Origin: Modicisalibacter luteus DSM 23508
GTDB lineage: Bacteria > Pseudomonadota > Gammaproteobacteria > Pseudomonadales > Halomonadaceae
Direction: 5' to 3'
Length of the DNA: 64,000 bases
NCBI RefSeq assembly: GCF_000378505.1
Contig: NZ_KB900000.1
Span: 1 to 64,000 of the forward strand
Position 1 is the first letter of the stretch; each line of letters begins with the position of its first letter. The translations under genes and the position numbers were made by a program. Of this stretch, positions 1 to 10,975 are shown piece by piece. The notes beneath the pieces were generated by a model, which searched no databases, was not told the DNA's origin, and saw only the letters and a program-made list of their open reading frames with translations.

Positions 1-1
1 T

Positions 2-649
2 GATGGCGAGAGCTATGCGCGTCTGTGCGAGATGCTGGGACGCACCGACTTCAGCGGCAAGCTGGCCGACCATGACGTGCCAGTCCAGCTGTTGGGTGGC
101 AGCGAGGACATGGCGACACCGCCAGCAACGCTGGAAACGCTGGCAGGCGAATGCAGCGATGCGCCTCTTGAGATTCTCGGCACCGTGGGTCATGTGCCGT
201 CGGTGGAGTGCCCCGGTGCCTTCGCCCAGCGCCTGCTGGGCTGGTTGACTGTCGACCTGGGCGATGTCGGCGCGCAGGGCGTGCCGTATGCCATCGGGCT
301 GGAAACCCGCAAGCAGGTCCTCGGCGAAGAGCACGTCGCCCGGGCCAGCGCCGGGGCAACCACGCTCGATGCGCCGTTCCAGCAGATGATCACGCGGCTG
401 GCCTGGGGTGAGCTGTGGAGCAACGACGACCTGACTCGGCGCGAACGCAGCATGATCACCACGGGGATTCTCGCCGCGCTGGGCCGTGAGGAACTGGAAC
501 TGCATCTCAAGACGGCCAAGCGCATCGGGCTATCCGAGGCGGAACTGCGTCAGGTGCTGATGCATGTCGCCATTTATGGTGGCGTCCCCGCTGCCAACCA
601 TGCCTTTGCCTTGGCCAAGAAACTGGGCTGGGGCGAGTCGCTTGGCTGA
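2..649 (+). CDS. pcaDC: PcaDC fusion: 3-oxoadipate enol-lactonase / 4-carboxymuconolactone decarboxylase (5' truncated)
   Basis: The reading frame is open from the window edge, so the N-terminal part of the lactonase domain is missing. The first ~80 visible residues are the end of an alpha/beta hydrolase with the late Asp/His region (LLGGSED and GHVPSVE). They are followed by a complete carboxymuconolactone decarboxylase domain (GLETRKQVLG, RERSMITTGILAALGR, HVAIYGGVPAANHAF). In the protocatechuate branch of the beta-ketoadipate pathway, PcaC decarboxylates 4-carboxymuconolactone and PcaD hydrolyses the enol-lactone to 3-oxoadipate, both in the cytoplasm. Fused PcaD-PcaC (PcaL type) proteins are known. 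Its partners PcaHG lie 14 kb downstream, so the pca genes are split here. Confidence 0.9.
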   Translation, partial: DGESYARLCEMLGRTDFSGKLADHDVPVQLLGGSEDMATPPATLETLAGECSDAPLEILGTVGHVPSVECPGAFAQRLLGWLTVDLGDVGAQGVPYAIGLETRKQVLGEEHVARASAGATTLDAPFQQMITRLAWGELWSNDDLTRRERSMITTGILAALGREELELHLKTAKRIGLSEAELRQVLMHVAIYGGVPAANHAFALAKKLGWGESLG

Positions 650-714
650 GCGACTACGCTTGCCAGTCCGGAGCCGTCCAGTGGGCGGCTCCAGAGCCCA
701 AGAAGCAGGCAACG

Positions 715-1380
715 CTAGCCGGTCGCGGCCGCAACCTGGCGGCAAAGCGACTCGAGGTCATCGTCCTGCCAGGTTGGTGTAAAGCCTTGCGGGTCAAGCG
801 CCTTGCCGGGACGCGCGATGAAGCCGGTCAGACACCCGGCGTGGGAGGCCCCGACCACGTCCCAATGGTGGGCCGCCACCATCGTCATTTCGCCCGGGTC
901 GATCCGCCAATGCTCGGTGACCAGACGATAGGCCTGGGGAGCAGGTTTGTAGCGCTGTACTTGTTCAACGCTCAACTCGGCATCGAACAGCCCGGCCAGC
1001 CCAGCATGCTGCAGCTGTTTATGTAAGGCGGCCAGGCTACCGTTGGTGAGTGCCGACAGGGTATGGCCTTGCCGGCTCAGCCATTCCAGCGCAGGCAAGG
1101 TGTCTGGATGGGCGGGTAACGTCTGAAGCCCCTCGACCAGTGCCTGCTGCTGTACCTCGGAAACCGATTGGCCTTGTTGCTGGGCCACCTGACGAAGTGC
1201 GGCAGTCGCCAGTTCGCCGAAAGGCAGGAACTGGTCCGTTAGGGTGGCGGTCATCCAGTGTTCCTGAAGTGTCAAGAACCACACCTGACGCATCTGGGAG
1301 GTGCCAAACATCTCCTCAAACAGCGGGTTCAATGCCGCTGTGTCCAGCAAGGTCTCGTTAATGTCGAATACGATATGCAT
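715..1380 (-). CDS. Haloacid dehalogenase type II (HAD superfamily)
   Basis: A 221-residue HAD hydrolase. Motif I is DINETLLD near residues 5-12, with the nucleophilic first Asp. Motif II is LTNGS, motif III RYKPAPQAY, and motif IV lies around VAAHHWDVVGA, the usual order of (S)-2-haloacid dehalogenases. The start at 1380 is chosen because AAAGGAG lies just upstream of this ATG and the conserved domain begins immediately; the frame remains open further upstream without homology. It is convergent with pcaDC and divergent from the TRAP operon. Family members release halide from 2-haloalkanoic acids, but many have other substrates, so the substrate is unknown. Confidence 0.85.
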   Translation of the reverse strand: MHIVFDINETLLDTAALNPLFEEMFGTSQMRQVWFLTLQEHWMTATLTDQFLPFGELATAALRQVAQQQGQSVSEVQQQALVEGLQTLPAHPDTLPALEWLSRQGHTLSALTNGSLAALHKQLQHAGLAGLFDAELSVEQVQRYKPAPQAYRLVTEHWRIDPGEMTMVAAHHWDVVGASHAGCLTGFIARPGKALDPQGFTPTWQDDDLESLCRQVAAATG

Positions 1381-1679
1381 GGGAGCTCCTTTTCCATGTG
1401 CGCTTTCATGACAGTCGATTGGCGAGCAGACGTAAAGCGTGCTGGTGTCTGTGAGGCGATCCGACATGACGCGGTGTGCCGGTGGACACGACATGCCCTT
1501 GGCCTGTTTACCTCTTCCTTGTTAGACCAAAGTCGCGATTTCCTCCGCGCCGAGAGCCGCTAGCATTGGGTGTGATCGCTATGCGAACTATCGTTCGTCT
1601 AATAGTCATCTTGAGTGAAATGAGGGAGCATGGCGTTATCCAGCTTCCTTGTTCGATAACGATAAAAGGACCCCTAGCC

Positions 1680-2708
1680 ATGAAACGTACCCTGACTCGC
1701 TGCTTGCTGGCACTTTCCATTGCCGGTGTCGCCACTGCGGCCCACAGTGAGACCACCCTGCGCATGTCGCACTTCTGGCCGGGTGCGTCTGCAATCAACA
1801 AGGACATCTTCGAAGCCTGGGCCAAGACCATCGAGGAAGAGTCCAACGGTGAGCTGCGTGTACAGAACTTCCCGTCGCAGACCCTGAGCAAGGCCGACGA
1901 TACCTACGAAGCCACCGTCAAGGGCATCGCCGATATCGGCATCACTGCCCAGGGCTATACTGCCGGCCGCTTCCCGCTGTCGCAGATCGTTGAGTTGCCC
2001 GGCGTGGCCGAATCGGCCCCGGAAGGCGCCTGCATCATGCAGACGCTCTATAACGAAGGCCACTTCGGCGACGAGTACAAGGACAGCCGCGTGCTGTTCA
2101 TGTTCACCACCGGCCCGGGCTATATCCATACCCGCGAGACAGACGTTCAGACACCGGCTGACCTCCAGGGCCTGCGCATCCGCCGCCCGACCGCCGTGGC
2201 CGGTAACATGCTCGAGAACATGGGTGCCCAGCCGGTCGGCATGCCCGCCCCGGACATCTACACCTCCATGCAGCGTGGCGTGCTGGATGGCTTGAGCTTC
2301 CCCTGGGAAGGCATGAAAGTCTTCCGTCTCAACGAGCTGGCCAACTACCACACCCAGGTGCCGTTCTACACGCTGGTCTTCGTGGCCACCATGAACGAGA
2401 AGACCTACCAGCGCCTCTCACCTGAGCAGCAGGCGGTCATCGACGCCAATTCGGGCATGAAGTGGGCCGAGAACGCTGGCGAGGTATTCCATCGCATCGA
2501 CCAGGCCGGCAAGCAGGAAGCCGAGGAGGCGGGACACACCATTCGCGTCATCGATAATCCGCTGGAGAATTCCGACTGGCAGGCACCGCTGCAGCAGGGC
2601 ATCGAGACCTACCTGAGCGGCCTTGAAGAGCGTGGTCTCGACCAGGCGCATGACGTCTATCAGGCGGCACTTGACGCCAAGCAGGCCTGCGCTGCGCAGT
2701 CCTCTTAA
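1680..2708 (+). CDS. dctP: TRAP transporter substrate-binding protein DctP
   Basis: A 342-residue periplasmic binding protein with a signal peptide of about 23 residues ending near AAHS. The TRAP DctP family pattern is clear (SNGELRVQNFPSQTLSK, GIADIGITAQGY, LRIRRPTAVAGNM, MQRGVLDGLSF). The start is the ATG after AAAGGA; the frame is open upstream but lacks a signal peptide there. It is the first gene of a dctPQM operon and would deliver a carboxylate-type ligand to the DctQM permease. Two close paralogues occur in this window at 7269 and 22130 without membrane partners. A location next to aromatic acid genes suggests an aromatic carboxylate ligand (inference). Confidence 0.93.
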   Translation: MKRTLTRCLLALSIAGVATAAHSETTLRMSHFWPGASAINKDIFEAWAKTIEEESNGELRVQNFPSQTLSKADDTYEATVKGIADIGITAQGYTAGRFPLSQIVELPGVAESAPEGACIMQTLYNEGHFGDEYKDSRVLFMFTTGPGYIHTRETDVQTPADLQGLRIRRPTAVAGNMLENMGAQPVGMPAPDIYTSMQRGVLDGLSFPWEGMKVFRLNELANYHTQVPFYTLVFVATMNEKTYQRLSPEQQAVIDANSGMKWAENAGEVFHRIDQAGKQEAEEAGHTIRVIDNPLENSDWQAPLQQGIETYLSGLEERGLDQAHDVYQAALDAKQACAAQSS

Positions 2709-2735
2709 CCGCAGGACCTTTTCTAGGAGATCATC

Positions 2736-3263
2736 ATGCAGCAAGGGCTCGTTCGATTCAGTCGTTGGCTGGAAGCCCTGTGCAGGCTCATCGCCGGCAT
2801 CGCCCTGGTGGGCATGCTGGCGGTGACCGTCGTCGACGTGACGCTGCGCTATGTCTATCGCCTCACGGACGGGGCACTGGCCTGGAGTGTGGTGGGCAGT
2901 GTCGAACTGGTCAGCTACCTGATGCTGTTTGCGCTGCTGGCCGCCATGGCCGCCAACGTCGAGAAGGGCCAGGTGGTAGTCGAGGCGTTCAGCCACCGGC
3001 TCAACGCCACCATCAAGACCCGCCTCAACGGCTTCTACCTGTTGGGCTTCACCGCCCTGGGGCTGGTGGTGGCCATCGGCCTGTGGGACGCGGCGGTCAG
3101 CGCCGGGGCGCATGGCGAGGTCACCCAGGACCTGCGCCTGCCGATGGGGCCGATCTACTGGATGGCGGCGGGCCTGAGCCTGCTGCTCAGCATCCGCAGC
3201 CTGGCCTTCGCCCTGTTGGGGCTGCTGTTCAACTACCGCGTGGCATCGGTCGAGGAGATCTGA
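2736..3263 (+). CDS. dctQ: TRAP transporter small permease DctQ
   Basis: A 175-residue inner membrane protein with four predicted hydrophobic helices (around residues 12-35, 50-72, 90-112 and 135-158), the size and layout of TRAP small subunits. A GGAG ribosome binding site lies just ahead of the ATG. It follows dctP by 27 bases and its stop is one base before the dctM start, so the three genes are very probably co-transcribed. DctQ forms the membrane complex with DctM that imports the DctP-bound substrate using a sodium gradient. Confidence 0.92.
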   Translation: MQQGLVRFSRWLEALCRLIAGIALVGMLAVTVVDVTLRYVYRLTDGALAWSVVGSVELVSYLMLFALLAAMAANVEKGQVVVEAFSHRLNATIKTRLNGFYLLGFTALGLVVAIGLWDAAVSAGAHGEVTQDLRLPMGPIYWMAAGLSLLLSIRSLAFALLGLLFNYRVASVEEI

Positions 3264-3264
3264 G

Positions 3265-4557
3265 ATGAGTAGCGAAATGATCGGTGCCCTGGGCCTGGGC
3301 CTGCTGCTGGTCCTGATGATCCTGCGCATGCCGGTGGCGCTGACCATGCTGGTCATCGGCGTGGGGGGCTTCTCCCAGGTCATCAGCTGGGACGCGGCAA
3401 TCTCGATGGTCAAGTCGGTGCCCGTCGAGGTACTGACCAACTACAGTTTCAGCGCCGTGCCGATGTTCATCCTGATGGGCGTGCTGGCGGCGCACTCGGG
3501 CATGGCCGGCAAGCTGTTCGAGTCCACGCGGATCATCTGCGGTGGCTGGAAGGGCGGTCTGGCGATTGCCGCGGTGGGCTCGTGCGGTATCTTCTCGGCG
3601 ATCTCCGGTTCGTCGCTGGCCACCGCCAGTACCATGACCCGGGTGGCCCTGCCCGAGATGGAGCGCTACGGCTACAACCGTGGCCTGGCTACCGGGGCGC
3701 TGGCCGCCGGCGGCACGCTGGGGATCATGATTCCGCCGAGCATCGCGTTGCTGATCTACGCCATCCTTACCGAGCAGTCGGTGGGCGACATGTTCATGGC
3801 CGGGTTGATTCCGGGGCTGCTGGGGCTGGTGATGTATGCCTTGACGGTAACCGTGATGATGCGGATCAAGCCGACACTGGCGGTGGCGGGTGAGCCAACC
3901 CGCTGGGCCGAGAAACTCGGCTCGCTGGCCGGGCTGGTGCCGTTCTTCGCGGTGTTCCTGATCATCATCCTGGGCATCTACTTCGGGCTGTTCACGCCCA
4001 CCGAGGGGGCCAGCGTGGGCGCCTTCGCCACGCTGATCTACGCGCTGGTCAAGGGTATCCGCGGCGCCGGGTTGTGGCAGGCACTGCAGGAGACGTTGGC
4101 GCTGTCGACGGTGGTGTTCTTCATGCTGGTGGGTGCCGAGACGCTGGGCTACTTCATCTCGGTATCGCGCATCTCGTTTTCCATCTCGGACTATCTGTTC
4201 AGCCTGAACCTGGCACCAATCGTCGTGCTGCTGTGCATCCTGGCGATGTACTTCATCCTCGGCATGTTCATGGACTCGATCGCCATGCTGGTGATCACCG
4301 TGCCGGTGGTCTACCCGATCATCCAGGCGGTGGGCATCGACCCGGTGTGGTTCGGGGTGATCACGGTGCTGACCGTGGAGCTGGGGCTGATCACCCCGCC
4401 GGTGGGCATGAACGTGTTCGTGATCAAGGCGATGGCCCCGCATGTCGGGCTGGGTGAGATCTTCAAGGGCGTGGCGCCGTTCATCGTCTCGGACTTCGTG
4501 CGCCTGACGCTGCTGATCCTGTTCCCGGCGCTCAGTCTATATCTGGTGACTGGATAG
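3265..4557 (+). CDS. dctM: TRAP transporter large permease DctM
   Basis: A 430-residue protein with about twelve hydrophobic segments and typical DctM signatures (SGSSLATASTMTRVALPEMERYGY, LAAGGTLGIMIPPS, GLFTPTEGASVGA, LITPPVGMNVFVIKA). It is the ion-coupled transport subunit of the TRAP system. It starts one base after the dctQ stop codon, indicating translational coupling, and is the last gene of the operon, followed by a strong intrinsic terminator. It is the only DctM in the window, so the two orphan DctP paralogues could share it. Confidence 0.95.
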   Translation: MSSEMIGALGLGLLLVLMILRMPVALTMLVIGVGGFSQVISWDAAISMVKSVPVEVLTNYSFSAVPMFILMGVLAAHSGMAGKLFESTRIICGGWKGGLAIAAVGSCGIFSAISGSSLATASTMTRVALPEMERYGYNRGLATGALAAGGTLGIMIPPSIALLIYAILTEQSVGDMFMAGLIPGLLGLVMYALTVTVMMRIKPTLAVAGEPTRWAEKLGSLAGLVPFFAVFLIIILGIYFGLFTPTEGASVGAFATLIYALVKGIRGAGLWQALQETLALSTVVFFMLVGAETLGYFISVSRISFSISDYLFSLNLAPIVVLLCILAMYFILGMFMDSIAMLVITVPVVYPIIQAVGIDPVWFGVITVLTVELGLITPPVGMNVFVIKAMAPHVGLGEIFKGVAPFIVSDFVRLTLLILFPALSLYLVTG

Positions 4558-4582
4558 CGGCCTATTCGGAATCCGGGAGTAC

Positions 4583-4613
4583 AACGCCGACGGTCCTGCC
4601 GTCGGCGTTTTTC
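4583..4613 (+). terminator. Rho-independent terminator after dctPQM
   Basis: A perfect 10-bp stem (ACGCCGACGG paired with CCGTCGGCGT, 5-base loop) is followed by five T residues. It lies 26 bases beyond the dctM stop and directly before the convergent LysR gene. Confidence 0.9.
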
Positions 4614-4621
4614 TTGCAAGC

Positions 4622-7206
<2,585 letters not shown>

Positions 7207-7268
7207 CGGTCTGGCGCCCGGACGTCGGTCAACTGCGAAACATCAATAACGACAAGAGAGGAAAACGC

Positions 7269-8288
7269 ATGAAACACGCCATCTCACGCTTGCTGCTCGT
7301 CACTTCCACGCTGGGGTTGTGTGCCTCGGCTGGGGCGGAAACCACCCTGCGCATGGCGCACTTGTGGCCGGCCGGCTCGGCGGTCAACCAGGACATTTAT
7401 CAGGCCTGGGCGAACCAGGTCGAGCAGGAGTCCAATGGCCAGATCAAGGTCGAGATTTACCCCTCGCAGACCCTGGCCAAGGCCGACCAGGCCTACGACG
7501 CGGCGGCCAATGGCATTGCCGACATTTCCGTCACGCTGCAGGGCTATACGGCCGGCCGCTTCCCGCTCACCGAGATCGTCCAGTTACCAGGGGTCGCCAA
7601 CAGCGCATCGCAAGGCGCGTGCATATTGCAGACGCTCTATGACGAAGGTGACATCGTCGGGGAGTACAGTGATACCCATGTGCTGTTCATGTTCACCACC
7701 GGGCCGGCCTACCTGCACACCCGGGATACCGAGATCCGTACGCCTGCCGATCTTCAGGGCTTGCGTATCCGACGTCCCAGCGAGGTAGCCGGTGAGATGC
7801 TTGCCAGCATGGGTGCCCAGCCCTTGGGCATGCCGGCCCCGGACATCTATACCGCCCTGCAGCGTGGCGTGATGGATGGCCTGAGCTTCCCTTGGGAGGC
7901 GATGAAAGTATTCCGCATCAACGAATTGACGAACTATCACCTGCAGGTGCCGTACTACGCCGGCGCTATCGTGGCGACAATGAGCCAGACCGCCTACGAC
8001 CGGTTGTCTCCCGAAATGCAGGCAGTGATCGATGATAACAGCGGCATGGCATGGGCGCTCAAGGCGGGCCAGGTCTTTGGCGAACTCGACAAGGCCGGGC
8101 GCGAGGAAGCCGAAGCCCAGGGCGACACCATCCACGTCGTTGAAGATCCGCTCAACGATCCCGCCTGGGCCGCGCCGCTCAAGCAAGGCACCGAAAACTA
8201 TCTCAAGCGGCTCGAGGAACGTGGTCTCGATAATGCCAAGGAAGTCTACGAGAAAGCCTTGGCGCTGCGTGAGCGGTGCGAGGCCTGA
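7269..8288 (+). CDS. TRAP substrate-binding protein (orphan DctP, mdl operon)
   Basis: A 339-residue DctP paralogue with a signal peptide (cleavage near SAGA) and the same motif series as the 1680 gene (TLRMAHLWPAGSAVNQ, QGYTAGRFPL, VLFMFTTGPAYLHT, LRIRRPSEVAGEM). The start ATG follows AGAGGAAAACGC. It sits between mdlC (62-base gap) and the aldehyde dehydrogenase (52-base gap), so all three are probably one transcript. No DctQ or DctM accompanies it. It may feed the DctQM pair encoded 3 kb upstream and probably binds the arylglyoxylate degraded by its neighbours (inference). Confidence 0.9.
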   Translation: MKHAISRLLLVTSTLGLCASAGAETTLRMAHLWPAGSAVNQDIYQAWANQVEQESNGQIKVEIYPSQTLAKADQAYDAAANGIADISVTLQGYTAGRFPLTEIVQLPGVANSASQGACILQTLYDEGDIVGEYSDTHVLFMFTTGPAYLHTRDTEIRTPADLQGLRIRRPSEVAGEMLASMGAQPLGMPAPDIYTALQRGVMDGLSFPWEAMKVFRINELTNYHLQVPYYAGAIVATMSQTAYDRLSPEMQAVIDDNSGMAWALKAGQVFGELDKAGREEAEAQGDTIHVVEDPLNDPAWAAPLKQGTENYLKRLEERGLDNAKEVYEKALALRERCEA

Positions 8289-8340
8289 TCCCTGGCGTTA
8301 GGATGCTAACGGTTGCGAATGAAAGAATAAGGAAGACGCC

Positions 8341-9792
8341 ATGAACACCTTGGAACTGTTGATCGGCGGTGAACGCCGTGCACCGCAAGGCAATACGAAC
8401 TTCGACCGCGCCAATCCCTTCAGCGGCGAGGCCGTGACCCGTGCCGCGGCCGCTTCGGTCGAGGATGCCCGGGCTGCCGCCGATGCCGCGGCCGGTGCCT
8501 TCCCGGCCTGGTCGAAGACCGGCCCCGGCGAGCGACGCATGAAGCTGCTCAAGGCCGCCGAACTCATGGAAGCGCGCCAGGCCGAGTTCATCGAACGCAT
8601 GGTCGACGAGACCGGCGCGACGCCGGGCTGGGCCGGCTTCAATGTCATGGTCGCCGCCGGCATGCTGCGCGAGGCCGCGTCACTGACCACCCAGATCAGC
8701 GGCGACGTGATTCCCTCCAACGTGCCCGACAACCTGGCCATGGGCGTGCGCGTGCCGTGCGGGGTGGTGGTGGGCATCGCGCCGTGGAACGCGCCGATCA
8801 TCCTCGGCACCCGGGCCATCGCCACCCCGCTGGCCTGTGGCAACACGGTGATCCTCAAGGCCTCGGAGCAATGCCCGGCGACCCACCACCTGATTGGCGA
8901 GGTACTCATCGAGGCAGGGCTCGGCGAGGGGATCGTCAACGTGGTGACCAACGCCCCCGCGCAGGCTGCCGAGGTGGTCGGTGCGCTGATCGATCACCCC
9001 GCGGTGCGACGCATCAACTTCACCGGTTCCACCCCGGTGGGGCGGATCATTGCCGAGCGTGCGGCACGTCAGCTCAAGCCGGTATTGCTCGAACTGGGCG
9101 GCAAGGCGCCCTTCGTGGTGCTCGACGACGCCGACCTGGATGCTGCAGTCGAGGCGGCCGCCTTCGGGGCGTTCTTCAACCAGGGCCAGATCTGCATGTC
9201 CACCGAGCGCCTGATCGTGGTCGATGCCGTCGCCGATGCCTTCGCCGACAAGCTGGCGACGAAGGCCGCCAGCCTGCGTGCCGGCGACCCGCGTGGCGAG
9301 GGCAATGCGCTGGGCACGCTGATCAACCGCGAATCGGGCGAGAAGCTCAACTCGCTGATCGACGATGCCCTCGAGAAAGGTGCGCGCCTGGCCTCGGGCG
9401 GCAAGGCCGACGGCGTGATCATGCAGCCGACCCTGATCGATGGCGTGACCGAGGCCATGCGCCTGTATCGCGAGGAATCCTTCGGGCCGGTGGTGGCGAT
9501 GATGCGCGTGGCCGACGAGGCCGAGGCGATCCGCATGGCCAACGACACCGAGTACGGCCTGTCGGCGGCGGTATTCAGCCGTGACACGGCGCGGGCGATG
9601 CGCGTGGCCGGGCAGATCGAGTCGGGCATCTGTCACATCAACGCACCGACCGTGCATGACGAGCCGCAGATGCCGTTCGGTGGGGTCAAGTCCAGCGGTT
9701 ACGGGCGTTTCGGCGGCAAGGCGGGGATCGAGGAGTTCACCGAGCTGCGCTGGATGACAATGCAGCTCGGTCCACGTCATTATCCGATCTGA
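8341..9792 (+). CDS. Aromatic aldehyde dehydrogenase (NAD(P)+, benzaldehyde/vanillin type)
   Basis: 483 residues of the ALDH superfamily with Rossmann-fold NAD binding and the catalytic pair Glu251 (LELGGKAP) and Cys285 (NQGQICMSTERL). The local pattern INFTGSTPVGRIIAERAA and the loop VNVVTNAPAQAAEVV resemble salicylaldehyde, vanillin and benzaldehyde dehydrogenases rather than betaine-aldehyde types. It is the last gene of the mdlC operon and would oxidise the aryl aldehyde made by MdlC to the aryl carboxylate. If the ring carries 4-hydroxy or methoxy groups, the product would enter through PobA or VanAB encoded in this window. Confidence 0.9.
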   Translation: MNTLELLIGGERRAPQGNTNFDRANPFSGEAVTRAAAASVEDARAAADAAAGAFPAWSKTGPGERRMKLLKAAELMEARQAEFIERMVDETGATPGWAGFNVMVAAGMLREAASLTTQISGDVIPSNVPDNLAMGVRVPCGVVVGIAPWNAPIILGTRAIATPLACGNTVILKASEQCPATHHLIGEVLIEAGLGEGIVNVVTNAPAQAAEVVGALIDHPAVRRINFTGSTPVGRIIAERAARQLKPVLLELGGKAPFVVLDDADLDAAVEAAAFGAFFNQGQICMSTERLIVVDAVADAFADKLATKAASLRAGDPRGEGNALGTLINRESGEKLNSLIDDALEKGARLASGGKADGVIMQPTLIDGVTEAMRLYREESFGPVVAMMRVADEAEAIRMANDTEYGLSAAVFSRDTARAMRVAGQIESGICHINAPTVHDEPQMPFGGVKSSGYGRFGGKAGIEEFTELRWMTMQLGPRHYPI

Positions 9793-9900
9793 GCGTCGAT
9801 CCGAGCAATTACGCGCTGACGAAGGAGTGTGCCTAAGCTGACGGCAGGCCTCGCATCCGGCGGGGCCTTACCGATACGCCGTCATGTTCAGGAGGGGGTT

Positions 9901-10908
9901 ATGGATAACCATCGTTCGCGCAAGTCGTCAGGCCTTGGCCGGTTGGCTCTGTTGGGTACCGCCGCCTGGTTTGCCTACGCCGCTTACCAGAAGCGGCAGG
10001 CGCTCAAGGCGCGTCGCTCGGGAACCGATGATATGCCTGTCGCACCGGCGCTCTCACGCAGTGCTCTGGTGGAGGGCATTCTGATGCGCTGGGAGGAGCA
10101 TGGCGAACGCACCTCGGGCAAGCTGCCCATCGTCATGGTGCATGGCATCCCGACCAATCCGCGTATCTGGCGTTATGTGATTCCTCAGCTCGAGGCCTCG
10201 GGAGCGCCCCGCCTGGCCTGGGAAATGGTCGGTTACGGCTACTCGATCGACGAAGGGCTGGGGCGGGCCATCTCGATTCCCGCCCAGGCGGAATATCTGC
10301 AGTCCTGGCTTGAGGCGCAGGGTATCGAGCGGGCAGTGTTTGTCGGGCATGATGTCGGCGGCGGGGTGGTCCAGGCGCTGCTTGCCGCCCACCCCGAACG
10401 CTTTGCTGGCCTGGTGCTGGTGGACTCTGTGGCTTTCGACAATTGGCCGGTGCCAATGATGAAACTGGTGCAGCAAAGCCATTCGCTGGTCGGCATGTTA
10501 CCGCCGGCCGCACTCAAGCCGCTCCTCCATACCGGCATTCGCGACCTTGGTCATGATGACGCTGCGCGCGGTGTGGAGTCGGCAACGCTGTTGTGGGAAC
10601 CTTACAGCCGTCCAACAGGGCCAGCCGGCTTCGCCAATCAGGCCCGCTATCTAAGCGCTGCCGATACGATGGAAGCTGCCTCACGTCTTGAGACACGGCC
10701 GGACCTGCCGGTACGCATCGTCTGGGGCGAGAAGGATCCGCTGGGTCTCGAGTCGGCCGAGCGCCTGGCCATGCTGCTTGGCGCGCCGAGGGTCGAGACG
10801 ATTCCGGGGGGTAAGCACTTCAATCCCGAGGATCATCCGGATATCGTTGCCGAGGCGATTCGCGAGGTACTGGAAGCGTTGACCGATCACTCGCCTGCTA
10901 TTTCCTGA
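9901..10908 (+). CDS. Membrane-anchored alpha/beta hydrolase (Asp-nucleophile clade)
   Basis: A 335-residue protein starting at the ATG after a strong AGGAGG site at 9890. A hydrophobic segment (residues ~11-29, LGRLALLGTAAWFAYAAY) may anchor the N-terminus. The fold motifs are HGIPTNPRIWR (oxyanion loop), GHDVGGG with Asp in the nucleophile position, WGEKDPLG and the final GGKHFNPEDHP histidine. An Asp at the nucleophile elbow is typical of haloalkane dehalogenases, epoxide hydrolases and fluoroacetate dehalogenases rather than esterases. It lies between the mdl operon and an MFS gene. Substrate unknown. Confidence 0.8.
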   Translation: MDNHRSRKSSGLGRLALLGTAAWFAYAAYQKRQALKARRSGTDDMPVAPALSRSALVEGILMRWEEHGERTSGKLPIVMVHGIPTNPRIWRYVIPQLEASGAPRLAWEMVGYGYSIDEGLGRAISIPAQAEYLQSWLEAQGIERAVFVGHDVGGGVVQALLAAHPERFAGLVLVDSVAFDNWPVPMMKLVQQSHSLVGMLPPAALKPLLHTGIRDLGHDDAARGVESATLLWEPYSRPTGPAGFANQARYLSAADTMEAASRLETRPDLPVRIVWGEKDPLGLESAERLAMLLGAPRVETIPGGKHFNPEDHPDIVAEAIREVLEALTDHSPAIS

Positions 10909-10975
10909 GGCTTGCTTCGACGGGACGACCGCCGTGGAGTAGGCCTTCGTCGATTCTTGGTACAAGGAACACGGC

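Noticed and set aside
670-692. GGAGCCG-N9-CGGCTCC hairpin after pcaDC
   Set aside because: A 7-bp stem with a long loop and no T tail; too weak to call a terminator.
1674-4443. Long antisense frames opposite dctPQM (225, 340 and 404 residues)
   Set aside because: They are rich in His, Gln, Arg and Asp, mirror the codon positions of the real genes and have no motifs; typical shadows in GC-rich DNA.
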